Part shown: positions 9,135 through 18,611 of the stretch, piece by piece
How the letters are laid out: every line of letters starts with the position of its first letter
Numbering within the stretch: position 1 is the stretch's first letter
Assembly: GCA_021157525.1 (NCBI GenBank)
Contig: JAGGWK010000049.1
Span: 1 to 57,080, forward strand
DNA: 57,080 bases
Direction: 5' to 3'
Origin: Candidatus Cloacimonadota bacterium
GTDB taxonomy: Bacteria; Cloacimonadota; Cloacimonadia; Cloacimonadales; TCS61
Notes under the pieces: model-generated
Told to the model about the DNA's origin: nothing
Databases searched by the model: none
Seen by the model: the letters and a program-made list of their open reading frames with translations, nothing else
Program-made: the position numbers and the translations under genes

Positions 9135-10106
9135 CTACTCAGTAAGAAAATTGTGCTCAAGATAGTGCAATGTTTCCACAATGTCATCGGGTAACTCGCT
9201 CTCTACTTCTATCTTTTTACCCGATATAGGATGCACAAAGCTCAGCCGCCAGGCATGCAAAGCCTGTCTGTGCAATCTGTTTGCCAGGAGATATTTCACC
9301 TTTTTCTGCAGATTATGGGGCACAAAGTTCAGAGTTCTTTTCAGGCTGTTATAGTCATTATCTCCCAAAATCGGCAAGTTTACGTGAGAGCAATGTACAC
9401 GAATCTGATGGGTTCGCCCGGTTTCCAGCTTTACATCCAGCAGAGCGAAAAAGTCGAAGTACTTTTCCACCCGGCAATGAGTTATTGCATCCCTGCCTGA
9501 GGACTGCACGCACATCTTCTTGCGATCTGTCTTGCTGCGATCGATGGGCTGATGAATGGTGAATTCGTCTTCCTGGGGAACGCCGCAAACGATTGCCTTG
9601 TAATATTTATCGATGCTGCGGGCTTGAAACATGCCCGAGAGTTTAACGTGAGTGATATCGTTCTTTGCCACTATCAGCAGTCCGGAAGTATTTTTGTCCA
9701 GCCGGTGCACAATGCCAGGACGTAACCGGTGGGTACCCTCGGATAGCTCACTGCCAAAATGATACATGAGACCATTAACCAGCGTTCCATCAAGATGTCC
9801 CGGTGCAGGATGCACGGTAATACCAGCCGGTTTGTAAACCACCACCAGGTCTTCATCTTCATAACGGATGTCTATGGGAATATCCTGTGGAACCGCCGTA
9901 ACGGGAGGTTTGGGAATAATCACTATATGGATGCGGTCGCCCTTTTGCAATTTGTAGCTTTTTTTCACCGGGGCGTTATTTACGGTTATCAGTTTTTTCT
10001 CTATCAACGAGCTGATGTAAGAGCGGGAGAGAAGCTCAGCTTCCCCCAGTTCTCCCAAAAACGTGTCGATGCGTTGCTGTGTACTTTTGGTGTATTGGAT
10101 ATCCAT
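9135..10106 (-). CDS. rluD: RluD-family ribosomal large-subunit pseudouridine synthase
   Basis: 323 residues. An N-terminal S4 RNA-binding domain (about 12-65) precedes the RluA-type catalytic domain. The catalytic motif HRLDKNTSG holds Asp137, the residue that attacks uridine. RTHQIRVH further on is also typical. The protein is expected to modify 23S rRNA in the cytoplasm. Its ATG directly follows the TAA of the PAS gene (TAAATG), so the two are probably translated together; there is no obvious functional tie to potassium transport. Confidence 0.92.
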   Translation of the reverse strand: MDIQYTKSTQQRIDTFLGELGEAELLSRSYISSLIEKKLITVNNAPVKKSYKLQKGDRIHIVIIPKPPVTAVPQDIPIDIRYEDEDLVVVYKPAGITVHPAPGHLDGTLVNGLMYHFGSELSEGTHRLRPGIVHRLDKNTSGLLIVAKNDITHVKLSGMFQARSIDKYYKAIVCGVPQEDEFTIHQPIDRSKTDRKKMCVQSSGRDAITHCRVEKYFDFFALLDVKLETGRTHQIRVHCSHVNLPILGDNDYNSLKRTLNFVPHNLQKKVKYLLANRLHRQALHAWRLSFVHPISGKKIEVESELPDDIVETLHYLEHNFLTE

Positions 10107-10892
10107 TTATTCGCTTTCTTTCGCCTTTTCGGATTTCTTTTTTTCCAGATTTGTTATGGCGATCACTGCCCCTTTGGCATTGCCGGCAGCATCCCGCACA
10201 ATAGCGCTGTTTTGTCCTACATGACGCTTGAGAGTGGGCACGAAAAATTGCACATACTGTTGTTTTGTTTTGCTTTTCAAGACGGTTTTGCAGTACTTCT
10301 TGATATTGTTTTCCACATCCGGCGGATAGTTTTGTTCAAAGATGTTTTGTCCTTCTGCTATCGCACCGAAGGTATCGGAGATGTTGTCGTTCATATATAC
10401 GATATTGCCGTTGATATCCAGGATGATAAAGCCGTCGTGGCTGAGATTCAGGATTGAAATGATGCGGTTGTGATGCTCGATGATTTTATCCTTCTTTAAG
10501 GTATCGAAGGTAAGCACCGATTCCAGCATGGCTTTTATGGAGACGATCACCCGGTAAAATTCGTTATCCACCCGATTTTGGAAGCTATCCAGATCGATAT
10601 CTATGGAATAACGACCCTGGGAGATTTCTTTGAGAATCTGATGAATCTCGGCGAAAGCTCGATGGAGAAACACCGGAAGGTAAAAGATGAGAATCATGGC
10701 CAATACAAATTGGAAGAATACGGTGATATAGATGGTATTCTGGATATCCATTTTTAACTGGGTAATATTGCCGTTCAGTACGTCTGCCGATGCTCCGTTG
10801 AGCATAGAGAGAATAATCAATCCCTCTATCAGTGAGATGATAAAGAGCAGCACGATGATCAGACGAATCTTTGCAGTAAATGACAAGTTCAT
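10107..10892 (-). CDS. Two-helix membrane protein with a PAS domain, no output domain
   Basis: 261 residues. Hydrophobic helices at about 9-30 and 52-75 enclose a short external loop. A HAMP-like coiled stretch (EIHQILKEISQGRYSIDID, 82-100) follows, and then a PAS domain (about 145-250; LSHDGFIILDINGNIVYMND is its first strands). There is no kinase, cyclase or methyl-accepting domain, so it is a sensor or adaptor rather than a full signalling enzyme. It starts 9 bases after trkA/ktrA, and a role in sensing potassium or membrane state is inference from that position. Confidence 0.75.
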   Translation of the reverse strand: MNLSFTAKIRLIIVLLFIISLIEGLIILSMLNGASADVLNGNITQLKMDIQNTIYITVFFQFVLAMILIFYLPVFLHRAFAEIHQILKEISQGRYSIDIDLDSFQNRVDNEFYRVIVSIKAMLESVLTFDTLKKDKIIEHHNRIISILNLSHDGFIILDINGNIVYMNDNISDTFGAIAEGQNIFEQNYPPDVENNIKKYCKTVLKSKTKQQYVQFFVPTLKRHVGQNSAIVRDAAGNAKGAVIAITNLEKKKSEKAKESE

Positions 10893-10901
10893 AGCAAATC
10901 C

Positions 10902-11597
10902 TTAGTGTGAGGTTTCGTTTATCAGGGCATTGACGTTGGCTTTTGAGCCGATCAAAATCATTACATCCCCCTGTTTCAATACGTCGTTAGCCCCAGGTAA
11001 ATCATTAATCTTGGTTTCGATTTTGTTTTCGCCATCGTCTGTAACCACATGGGCGGTATAACGAATGGCAACCACGTTTACGCCGTGTTCGGTAGGCAGA
11101 GCAAGCTGTTGGAGCGTGTGACCCACCCAGCTTTCGGGAACCAGAAGTTCAACCACGCTGTGACCACTGGAAAGGTCAAAATACTCTACCACGCTCTTAG
11201 AGAGCAGGGAGTTTGCCAATTGCAATCCGATCTGTTCTTCCGGGAAGATCACGTGAGGGATTCCCAGCATTTCAAGGATGCGGGCATGCACTTTGCTATC
11301 TACTTTTGCATAGATGTTATTCACTCCCAGTTTTTTCAGAATCACGCTGGTGAGCACACTCACTTCGATGTTATTACCTATGGCCAGGATCACGGCATCT
11401 ACATCCTGGATGCCGTTCATTTTCAGCGCCTTTTCGTTTGTGCTGTTCATGTTTATGGCCACCGTCACCCGGCCGCTGATATCATTTATCAATTCCTGAC
11501 TTGTGTCGATGGCAATCACTTCTGCACCATTATCGTAGAGATTTGTGGCCACAGTCATGCCAAATTTACCCAATCCTATCACTGCAAATTTCGCCAT
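10902..11597 (-). CDS. Trk/Ktr potassium uptake regulatory subunit (RCK)
   Basis: 231 residues, one RCK unit as in KtrA rather than the double unit of TrkA. The N-terminal Rossmann motif GLGKFG (about 8-13) with Asp at 32 (IAIDTS) binds nucleotide; VDAVILAIGNN and YAKVDSKVHARIL are typical RCK sequences. The RCK_C part covers about 140-225. It would form a cytoplasmic octameric ring gating the TrkH/KtrB protein encoded 11 bases upstream. Confidence 0.92.
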   Translation of the reverse strand: MAKFAVIGLGKFGMTVATNLYDNGAEVIAIDTSQELINDISGRVTVAINMNSTNEKALKMNGIQDVDAVILAIGNNIEVSVLTSVILKKLGVNNIYAKVDSKVHARILEMLGIPHVIFPEEQIGLQLANSLLSKSVVEYFDLSSGHSVVELLVPESWVGHTLQQLALPTEHGVNVVAIRYTAHVVTDDGENKIETKINDLPGANDVLKQGDVMILIGSKANVNALINETSH

Positions 11598-11608
11598 ATT
11601 TTCTCCTT

Positions 11609-13297
11609 TCAGCCTATACTGATTTTTTCTTCCACGTATTGATACGAAGCCCGTTGCCGCGTGGCTGATATGGCAAAGATCAACGTAAGCGGGCCAATAC
11701 GGCCAAGATACATCAACATGATGATGATGATTTTTCCACCAACGGACAATGCGCTGGTAATACCCATGGAAAGGCCCACCGTTCCAAAGGCGGAAATCGC
11801 TTCAAACACAACCTTCTCAAAACTATAGGGCTCACATTGAAGCAATAGAAAAATCATAATACTCAAAAATAAAACAGAACCTGTGATCAATGCCAACACC
11901 CGCTTGATGATGTCATCAGACACTTTGCGCTTGAAAAGGTTCACATCCCGATTGCCACCAAACAGTGATAACATGGCCACAACAACAATGACCAGTGTGG
12001 TGGTTTTCACACCACCCCCCGTAGAGCCGGGAGATGCTCCGATAAACATCATGATGATGGAGGTAAATACCGATTGATGGCTCATCCCTCCGTTGTCGAT
12101 GGTATTAAAACCCGCTGTACGGGTGGTCACTGACTGAAAATAGGATGAAAGAATCCTGTCCCCAAAACTCATTCCCTTCATGGTGGCATTGTATTCTCCA
12201 AAGAAGAAGATTAAGGTTCCCATCAGAAGCAGGACGATGGTGCAGACGAGAACCGCCTTGCTATGCAATGAGAGCCGGGAAATCTTGAAACGGCGGAAAA
12301 TATTTTTTTGTACATCCACCATCACAGGGAATCCGATTCCCCCCACAATGATCAGGGATGTGATCACCAGGTTGATGTTGATATTGCTACGATAACTCAT
12401 GAAGCTGTCGCTGAAGAGACTGAACCCCGCATTGCAAAAGGCCGAAACCGAGTGAAAAAGAGAGTAATACACTCCTTGCCAGGGAGAGATAAAATCATGG
12501 CGGAACGTAAGGAATAGTAACGCAGCCCCGATCAATTCGAAAATCGCCGTTACCAATACAACGCTTTTAACCAGCTGCACCATATCCACCCGGGTAGATG
12601 CTCCCACCACATTCTGCACCAGACTCTCACGCTTCAGAGTGAGCTTTTGGCCCAGCATTACGGCGATAGCACTGGATATGGTCATGATACCCAATCCTCC
12701 AACCTGAATGAGCAACAAAATCACGATCTGCCCAAACAGAGAAAAATAGGTCCCGATATCATGCACTGTCAGCCCGGTTACACAGGTTGCCGACGTTGAG
12801 GTGAATAACGCATCCAGCAACGAAATGGTGTTTCCCGGAACCACCGCGATAGGAAGCAACAGCAGCAGCGTCCCGATAAAGATAGTTATCATGAAGGTGA
12901 ACATCAGGAAGACCGGCGGATTGCTGGAAAGTTTATCAATGAAGCGCCCTTCGTAACTGTGCATCGAAAGCCAGCGGATGATGAGATAGGACTGCCGTCC
13001 CATTAGATAAAATTGAAAGACCCCATCTGCCTGATGCAGAAAAAGACCGATGGCGATGAAGGCCAGATCAGGCAAAAGATTCCTCGGTCGCAGAGCCGAA
13101 TGAGTATCGGTAATGGCGCGCAATAAGATATCTAGCAGCAGAAGGTAAATGGAGACAAGGGTATAATAACGTAGGGAGATGAAACCTAGCCCCCCAGGAT
13201 CCATGAAGATCATCAACAAATTGAGCAGACCACAGACGTGCAATAGCAGTAGCACCCAGTGTTCTATAGATTTCAGGAAACGTATTATGGGATTCAT
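11609..13297 (-). CDS. Trk/Ktr potassium channel subunit (TrkH/KtrB family)
   Basis: 562 residues, a polytopic inner-membrane protein. The four pore-loop filter segments can be read as SATCVTGLTV, SAFCNAGFSL, TRTAGFNTID and SAFGTVGLSM, each with the conserved glycine. The protein carries about 100 extra N-terminal residues with several hydrophobic helices before the canonical channel start (near PVFLMFTFMITIF), which makes it longer than KtrB. It is adjacent to the RCK gene, so the pair forms a complete uptake system. The start lies 10 bases after adk. Confidence 0.92.
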   Translation of the reverse strand: MNPIIRFLKSIEHWVLLLLHVCGLLNLLMIFMDPGGLGFISLRYYTLVSIYLLLLDILLRAITDTHSALRPRNLLPDLAFIAIGLFLHQADGVFQFYLMGRQSYLIIRWLSMHSYEGRFIDKLSSNPPVFLMFTFMITIFIGTLLLLLPIAVVPGNTISLLDALFTSTSATCVTGLTVHDIGTYFSLFGQIVILLLIQVGGLGIMTISSAIAVMLGQKLTLKRESLVQNVVGASTRVDMVQLVKSVVLVTAIFELIGAALLFLTFRHDFISPWQGVYYSLFHSVSAFCNAGFSLFSDSFMSYRSNININLVITSLIIVGGIGFPVMVDVQKNIFRRFKISRLSLHSKAVLVCTIVLLLMGTLIFFFGEYNATMKGMSFGDRILSSYFQSVTTRTAGFNTIDNGGMSHQSVFTSIIMMFIGASPGSTGGGVKTTTLVIVVVAMLSLFGGNRDVNLFKRKVSDDIIKRVLALITGSVLFLSIMIFLLLQCEPYSFEKVVFEAISAFGTVGLSMGITSALSVGGKIIIIMLMYLGRIGPLTLIFAISATRQRASYQYVEEKISIG

Positions 13298-13307
13298 CAG
13301 CGGTAGA

Positions 13308-13931
13308 TTACAAATTCAGCTGATCGAGGATTTTCTGATGCACAACCTCAACCGGCTGATCTGCTTGAATCGGGATGGCAAGACCTCGCTCCTGAAAGAG
13401 CTCAATCACTTTTTTTGTTTTGAGATGAAATTTATTCAAACGCATGCGAATTGCCTCTTCGTGATCATCGTCACGCATGACTACTTTACCACCGCAGAGA
13501 TCGCAGGTGTTTTCGACTTTGGGCGGATTTATAAGCAGGTTATAATCGGTGTGGCAAACGCTGCAATGCCGGCGAGCACTGATGCGTTTTACCGCCGTCT
13601 CGTCATCAAGATCCAGCAGCACCACACCATCGATGCGATAGTTATCCAGTAAAAATCTCTCCTGTGCCAGATTGCGGGGGAAGCCATCCAAAATGAAGCC
13701 GGAATCGGCTGCATCCAGTACGGGTTTAATCAATTTTATCACCAGATCATCAGGAACCAGACGTCCCTTATCGATGTATTCTTTGACAACAAGGCCAAGC
13801 TCGGTTTTTCGAATGATATGGTCACGAAGCAGCTTGCCAAGGTTGATATGGGGCCATCCGTACTTTTTATGAAGTAGTGCGGCTTGCGTCCCTTTTCCAC
13901 TGCCCTGAATGCCAATAATTATTATATTCAT
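13308..13931 (-). CDS. adk: Adenylate kinase with a four-cysteine lid
   Basis: 207 residues. The P-loop GIQGSGKGTQ (7-16), the AMP-site DGFPRN motif and the lid are all visible. In the lid CSVC...CDLC spaced by 17-18 residues forms the Zn site found in many bacterial adenylate kinases. It interconverts ATP, ADP and AMP in the cytoplasm. The start ATG at 13931 has GAGGTG five bases upstream, and a promoter is proposed just beyond. It is the first gene of the long minus-strand run that includes the potassium system. Confidence 0.92.
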   Translation of the reverse strand: MNIIIIGIQGSGKGTQAALLHKKYGWPHINLGKLLRDHIIRKTELGLVVKEYIDKGRLVPDDLVIKLIKPVLDAADSGFILDGFPRNLAQERFLLDNYRIDGVVLLDLDDETAVKRISARRHCSVCHTDYNLLINPPKVENTCDLCGGKVVMRDDDHEEAIRMRLNKFHLKTKKVIELFQERGLAIPIQADQPVEVVHQKILDQLNL

Positions 13932-13966
13932 TTAACACCTCATCTGAACTCTTTATCAACTTTCGC

Positions 13967-13994
13967 AAAATATTGTGCATGGGCTCTGCGTCAA
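13967..13994 (-). promoter_or_regulatory. Candidate sigma70-type promoter for adk and the downstream run
   Basis: On the minus strand TTGACG (13989-13994) and TATTTT (13967-13972) are separated by 16 bases, about 35 bases before the adk start. The -35 box matches five of six consensus positions and the -10 box four of six. It is the only good candidate in the 218-base divergent gap. Confidence 0.5.
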
Positions 13995-14085
13995 GTTTTT
14001 CGCATACTTCTGAAGGTTTTCTGCAGGTTTTTTTTAATTTACTGCAAAATAGCCACTTTGAATCTGTTCTTTTGCACCTGATGAA

Positions 14086-14104
14086 TGGAATGAAAAGGAT
14101 TCCA
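14086..14104. promoter_or_regulatory. Inverted repeat in the divergent adk/epimerase gap, possible operator
   Basis: TGGAAT (14086-14091) and ATTCCA (14099-14104) form a perfect six-base inverted repeat with a seven-base spacer, about 46 bases before the epimerase start. No regulator gene is adjacent. It could be chance; no plus-strand promoter was convincing. Confidence 0.25.
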
Positions 14105-14149
14105 AAATAAATGTTGACCAAAACCCCGTAATCAAAGGAATTCCCAGTC

Positions 14150-15124
14150 ATGAAGAAAATTATAATTACTGGAGCCAATGGTTTTTTAGGAAGTACCCTG
14201 GCTGCAAAGCTGCAGCAGGATGGGTACCACGTACGCTGTCTGGTACGTTACGGTTCAGACGCACAACTGATTACCGACCCTAATTCGATCTATTATGTCG
14301 ATTACGCCGATGACGAGGATATGAAGGCAGCTCTCGCTGGCTATCATATCATCATTCACACGGCTGCCCTTACCAAAGCGAACAATGAAGCAACCATGAA
14401 CAGCACCAATGTAGGGCTTACCAAGAAGTTGGTTTCCCTGGCCAACCACGTATCATCCATCCGGCAGTTTGTTTTCATCAGCAGTCAGGCGGCCAGCGGG
14501 CCTGCGCACTTTGGCATTGCCAAAAAGGAAGAAGACCTCTGCGAACCGGTTTCGTGGTACGGCCGTAGCAAGCTCAAAGCCGAACAGGCTATCCATGCAT
14601 CCTGCCAAAAGCCTTTCACCATCATCCGTTCCTGCTCCATCTTTGGCCCGGGAGAGAAGGATTTCCTCGAGATGTTTAAGCTCATCAAGCACCATTTAGC
14701 GCTGTTTCCCGGCTATTGCTCTCGCCGCCTCAACCTCATTTTTGTCGATGACCTGGTATCCCTCATCACCCTCACGCTGGACAATCCAAAGGCCTTTAAT
14801 CAAACATTTAACGCTTCGGACGGTATCCAGTACACCATGCAACAGTTCGCTAAAAACATGCAGCGGGCCATGGATACCTTTGCCGTTTTTGTTTATCTTC
14901 CAGTATGGATGCTGAAAGTTGGCGCCGTTGGATGTGAGTTTATTGCCCGCCTGCGCCACAAATCGGCCCTGATAAATCGTCAGAAGGTGATTGAGATGAC
15001 CCAGCCCCATTGGCTGATAGACACGCAAAAAGCTCAAAAAATCCTGGGCTTTAAACCCCAATGGGATCAAACCCGTGCTCTCAAAAAAACCTACCATTGG
15101 TACAAGGAACATTCATGGCTCTAA
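14150..15124 (+). CDS. NAD(P)-dependent epimerase/dehydratase-like protein (extended SDR)
   Basis: 324 residues. The N-terminal Rossmann motif is GANGFLGS (8-15). The catalytic YxxxK is YGRSK (near 137-141), with VFISSQAASG just before giving the Ser. RSCSIFGPGEKDFLEMF corresponds to the substrate-side RPxxxYGPG motif. The real substrate cannot be read from sequence; related proteins act on nucleotide sugars, steroids or other ketones. It is the first gene of the only plus-strand pair, and its last ten bases overlap the start of the barrel protein. Confidence 0.85.
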   Translation: MKKIIITGANGFLGSTLAAKLQQDGYHVRCLVRYGSDAQLITDPNSIYYVDYADDEDMKAALAGYHIIIHTAALTKANNEATMNSTNVGLTKKLVSLANHVSSIRQFVFISSQAASGPAHFGIAKKEEDLCEPVSWYGRSKLKAEQAIHASCQKPFTIIRSCSIFGPGEKDFLEMFKLIKHHLALFPGYCSRRLNLIFVDDLVSLITLTLDNPKAFNQTFNASDGIQYTMQQFAKNMQRAMDTFAVFVYLPVWMLKVGAVGCEFIARLRHKSALINRQKVIEMTQPHWLIDTQKAQKILGFKPQWDQTRALKKTYHWYKEHSWL

Positions 15125-16788
15125 AATCTTTTTTCACCGCTATTTTGTTGGGAATGGGAATGTTGCTTTTTCCACAGGATGCAGAGATCCCCGCCGATTC
15201 CCTGAACGCTATTTCCCCTCAGGATTCCATCCCTTCGATTTCTATCCTGCAGCCCACAGCAGCAGATTCTTTGGAAGCAACTCGCCTCCGTGCAGAAGCA
15301 GCAGCCCGCATAGAAGATACAACCATAGACACCCTTAACCTTACTCAAGGGATAAAGGATGAAATACAAAAGGTGCTGGATCTGCAACATACTTTACCAC
15401 TTCCCTATCTGGTTCATCGAGAAAACAACCACTATTTTGCACCCCTTGAAAATCAGCTTTTGCTCAGATGGAATGATTTCAGCCTTCATCCCTGGTTGGT
15501 GAGCCAAACCCATCTGTATCAATCCTACAGCCCCCTTTTTCACACCAGCAGTTCAGCCAATGGCCATCAGTACAATCAGGCAAATTACGTCCTCCCGGCA
15601 GCTCTCACCGAAACCTGGCTGGGCATTGGCGACCTGGATATGACCCATGCCGTTGTGGCATTTCACAAGGGCTTTATCATGGGACAACAAAATCTTGCTC
15701 TGGAAGTGTCTTACTCGGGCATGGCGGGAGATTGGTATTCTCAGTCTGACAAGGCCAGCAATTTTAACGGCCATCTCAGTTACAAAACCTCCGCAGGTAA
15801 TTTTCATTTTTACCACACAGCGATCAACGAAGAAACGTCAACGGCGGCCCTCATCCCTCAAATGCGATGCAACGCCATTGCAAACCTTCACACCACAAAC
15901 AATGCCGTGATGTGGGAAACACCTTTGGTGAATCTGGGTTTTCGCCACCAACACAACCGTGTGGACATTTCTACCCAACCTGATGCCGACCAGTGGATAA
16001 AATCCCTGCTGTTGCGACGGGAGTTTACTCTGTCGCATCACCAGCTTACCACCGCCTTCGAGCCCACCTGGATAGACAACCATTACCGCACCGTAGCCAC
16101 GGCAGATCACCGTTTTCATTCACATTTCATTTCCACATCTACCACACTGCATCTGGATGACGACAGGCTGGAAGCATACAGTTTTGGTACTCTGCGTTTG
16201 CATCCATGGATGGGAGCTTGTTGGGAACTTCGTGCCCGCAGTGATGCACCGAAGTATCAGAATGTGTGGTTAAATGCAATTAATCCTCAGGAAAAGATGA
16301 CTCTCGCAGGCGGGGTAACGCTCCTGCCAAATTCCCTGAATGTGTGCATCATGGGCGGAAAGACCGAAACCGATTACCTGCGGGATTTCCTGCAAATTCG
16401 CACCAATGGATCGCTGCCCTGGCGGAATTATACTCTGGACATCTCTGCCTGGAGCCGCTACCTGCCAGACCCCGGGCCATGGCTTCCAACCTGGCAGATC
16501 AATGCTGACGCTGCCATCAGGATGCATCTGGAACATGATAATTCGGTGGCCCTGGGAACCTCCCTCATCTACGCCTCAGATTACTATTCCACTTGGCGGG
16601 ATGCAGACAGCTCGTGGCTTACTCACGCCCAGAATATCGATATCTACTTCACTGCTGCGGTAAGTAAACTCTTTGAAATAGAAGGCCGCGCAGTTAATAT
16701 CCTTAACCACGCGACCCTTTTTGAAATGGTTGGAACCAATCCCGAGACCCACTATAATGTGAGCGTGAGATGGTTTTTTAAAAATTAG
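15115..16788 (+). CDS. Putative outer-membrane beta-barrel protein
   Basis: 557 residues with a signal-peptide-like start (MALKSFFTAILLGMGMLLF), then a polar low-complexity section (about 20-80), then many alternating strands. The ending NILNHATLFEMVG...YNVSVRWFFKN resembles the last two strands of TonB-receptor-like barrels, with aromatic residues at the C-terminus. No plug domain or TonB box was seen, so transport of a known ligand cannot be claimed. I preferred ATG 15115 to the frame opening at 15061 because it supplies the signal peptide and a ten-base overlap with the epimerase. The end overlaps the convergent kinase gene by four bases, with no terminator between them. Confidence 0.7.
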   Translation: MALKSFFTAILLGMGMLLFPQDAEIPADSLNAISPQDSIPSISILQPTAADSLEATRLRAEAAARIEDTTIDTLNLTQGIKDEIQKVLDLQHTLPLPYLVHRENNHYFAPLENQLLLRWNDFSLHPWLVSQTHLYQSYSPLFHTSSSANGHQYNQANYVLPAALTETWLGIGDLDMTHAVVAFHKGFIMGQQNLALEVSYSGMAGDWYSQSDKASNFNGHLSYKTSAGNFHFYHTAINEETSTAALIPQMRCNAIANLHTTNNAVMWETPLVNLGFRHQHNRVDISTQPDADQWIKSLLLRREFTLSHHQLTTAFEPTWIDNHYRTVATADHRFHSHFISTSTTLHLDDDRLEAYSFGTLRLHPWMGACWELRARSDAPKYQNVWLNAINPQEKMTLAGGVTLLPNSLNVCIMGGKTETDYLRDFLQIRTNGSLPWRNYTLDISAWSRYLPDPGPWLPTWQINADAAIRMHLEHDNSVALGTSLIYASDYYSTWRDADSSWLTHAQNIDIYFTAAVSKLFEIEGRAVNILNHATLFEMVGTNPETHYNVSVRWFFKN

Positions 16789-18437
16789 TATTCGAAAATA
16801 CTGCCACCGATAAATTCTCTGAGTATCGAATTTGATGGCACAATGCCGTCATGAATGTTTTCGAAATGTCCCAGGATGCGGAGCAATCTCTGAGCCTCGA
16901 TGTAATTTTTCTGACCTTGACGAATTCCCTCCAGCAGAGGCTGTACGTACTTCTTCGCTACTCCCAGTTCATAGGTGAGGATACTGTTGAACATAAAATC
17001 TGCCGATTCCTGATAGGGGAAAATATTGTTGTCTTCCCCTTCCCGTACAGAATCCCACATATCCAGGGTTTGTGAAGCTGTGTGTCCACGGAATTTTGCA
17101 TCCCGAATGATGCGCCGGAACTTCCGGGAATCGGTGGTTGCAATGCGATTGTGGGAATCGATGTTGAGATTGTTCAGAGCACTCACGTATATTTTCACTT
17201 TTTGATTGAATGGCACCGATTTGGTAAGCTGATCATTAAGCCCATGGATGCCTTCCATGATGATAATATCGTGCTTGTGCAACTGGAGAAATTTTCCGGA
17301 GGGCTGTGCTTTACCTCGAATGAAATTGTATTTTGGTAATTCGATTTGCTCGCCATTGAGGACTTTCTGCATGTGCGAATTCAGCATTTCCAGGTCCAGA
17401 GAGTTGATACTCTCAAAATCGAAATCGCCGTTTTCTTTGCGGGGAGTAAGGTGGCGAGAAAGGAAATAGTCATCCATGCTGATGAGGTGTGGGTAGATGC
17501 CATTTACCCGTAGCTGAATGGAAAGCCGTTTGGCAAAAGTGGTTTTTCCCGAAGATGAAGGGCCTGCGATGAGGATGAGCTTAATGTCTTTTCGGGAGGT
17601 AATATCTTCGGCGATGTGCACAATCTTCTTTTCATGGAGTGCTTCCTCAACCTGAATGAGCTCGTTGATTTTGTGTTGATGAAAGGCACGGTTGAGATGA
17701 TACACATGGTGTACACCTAAAATGGAAAGCCATTTGTCATGTTCCTGATGCGTAGCAAAGAGTTTTCGTTTCAATTCAAAATCCTTAGATAAGGTGGTTT
17801 CACCACGGTCTGGAACCCGTAAAATGAGACCAGGAGAATGGTAACGCAGCTCAAAAGCATCTATCAATCCGGTGGATTCAGCCAGTTCCCGGCAGAAGTA
17901 ATCGTAATATCCATCACATTTATTGAGAATCACATGGCGGAAGTGCATATTGTTCTGGAGATCATGACGATGATGTTGGCGGAAGATAACCTCTGCATCA
18001 TCACGGTTCATGTCTTCCTTTGTGATGGGAAGGTCTGCTTCGATGAGACGTTGCATCTCCATCTTTAAGCGATTAACATCTTCCTCAGAGAGGACATAAT
18101 CATCAAAGACTTCTGCATAGATGCCATCTCCCACGGAGTGTTCCATCTCCAGTGTATATTGTCGCTGAAACAGCGAATAAAATGCTTTCATCAAGATAAA
18201 GATCGCCGTATCCTGATAAATCCGATAGCCATAATCCGAGTCAAGGGTCAGGCAATCTATTTGCGAAGCTTCCTGAGGAATGAAGTCCAGCGTGCTGAAC
18301 TGTGCGTTGGAAATGACGGCTATCACCTTTTTCTCGATGAGCAGTTCCTGCCCTACTATTTCTCTGATACTTTGCGGCTCTTCAATTGCTTTAGTTATAA
18401 AATGCTCACCATCAAATTTGATTTCTATTTGAAACAT
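16785..18437 (-). CDS. Uridine kinase-like nucleoside kinase with N-terminal TGS/ThrRS-like domains
   Basis: 550 residues. The C-terminal half is a uridine kinase domain with P-loop GPSSSGKTT (292-300) and the SMDDYFL motif that binds the nucleoside. The N-terminal half has a TGS-like stretch and then sequence resembling the second additional domain of threonyl-tRNA synthetase (around 140-200), a fusion common in Bacteroidetes and Firmicutes. It probably phosphorylates uridine or another nucleoside for salvage. GAAGGAGG lies just upstream of the start. The 174 bases between this gene and the RRM gene hold that gene's terminator and a weak promoter (TATATA at 18491-18496). Confidence 0.85.
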   Translation of the reverse strand: MFQIEIKFDGEHFITKAIEEPQSIREIVGQELLIEKKVIAVISNAQFSTLDFIPQEASQIDCLTLDSDYGYRIYQDTAIFILMKAFYSLFQRQYTLEMEHSVGDGIYAEVFDDYVLSEEDVNRLKMEMQRLIEADLPITKEDMNRDDAEVIFRQHHRHDLQNNMHFRHVILNKCDGYYDYFCRELAESTGLIDAFELRYHSPGLILRVPDRGETTLSKDFELKRKLFATHQEHDKWLSILGVHHVYHLNRAFHQHKINELIQVEEALHEKKIVHIAEDITSRKDIKLILIAGPSSSGKTTFAKRLSIQLRVNGIYPHLISMDDYFLSRHLTPRKENGDFDFESINSLDLEMLNSHMQKVLNGEQIELPKYNFIRGKAQPSGKFLQLHKHDIIIMEGIHGLNDQLTKSVPFNQKVKIYVSALNNLNIDSHNRIATTDSRKFRRIIRDAKFRGHTASQTLDMWDSVREGEDNNIFPYQESADFMFNSILTYELGVAKKYVQPLLEGIRQGQKNYIEAQRLLRILGHFENIHDGIVPSNSILREFIGGSIFEY

Positions 18438-18556
18438 GATGCCTCCTTCAGATGTTGTTGGTTCTATCTACGAGAAAGTTGTGCGGTGGTTATATAGCGA
18501 CTTTTCTCAATTTTGACGCAATGCAAAAGATAGTATGTTTCATAATTAAAGAGAAC

Positions 18557-18593
18557 AAAAGCGGATGAGCATTTCTGCTCAACCGCTTTTTTT
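18557..18593 (-). terminator. Terminator, potentially bidirectional, after the RRM gene
   Basis: GCGG and TGAGCA (18561-18571) pair with TGCTCA and CCGC (18576-18586), with one A bulged on each side and a TTTC loop. The flanks are AAAA on the left and TTTTTTT on the right, so it could stop transcription from either side; only the minus-strand RRM gene actually ends here. Confidence 0.8.
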
Positions 18594-18611
18594 AAATTGC
18601 GGAAATTATGT

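Noticed and set aside
13867-14178. 103-residue frame in the adk/epimerase gap
   Set aside because: It overlaps both real gene starts and the promoter region and has no recognisable motif.
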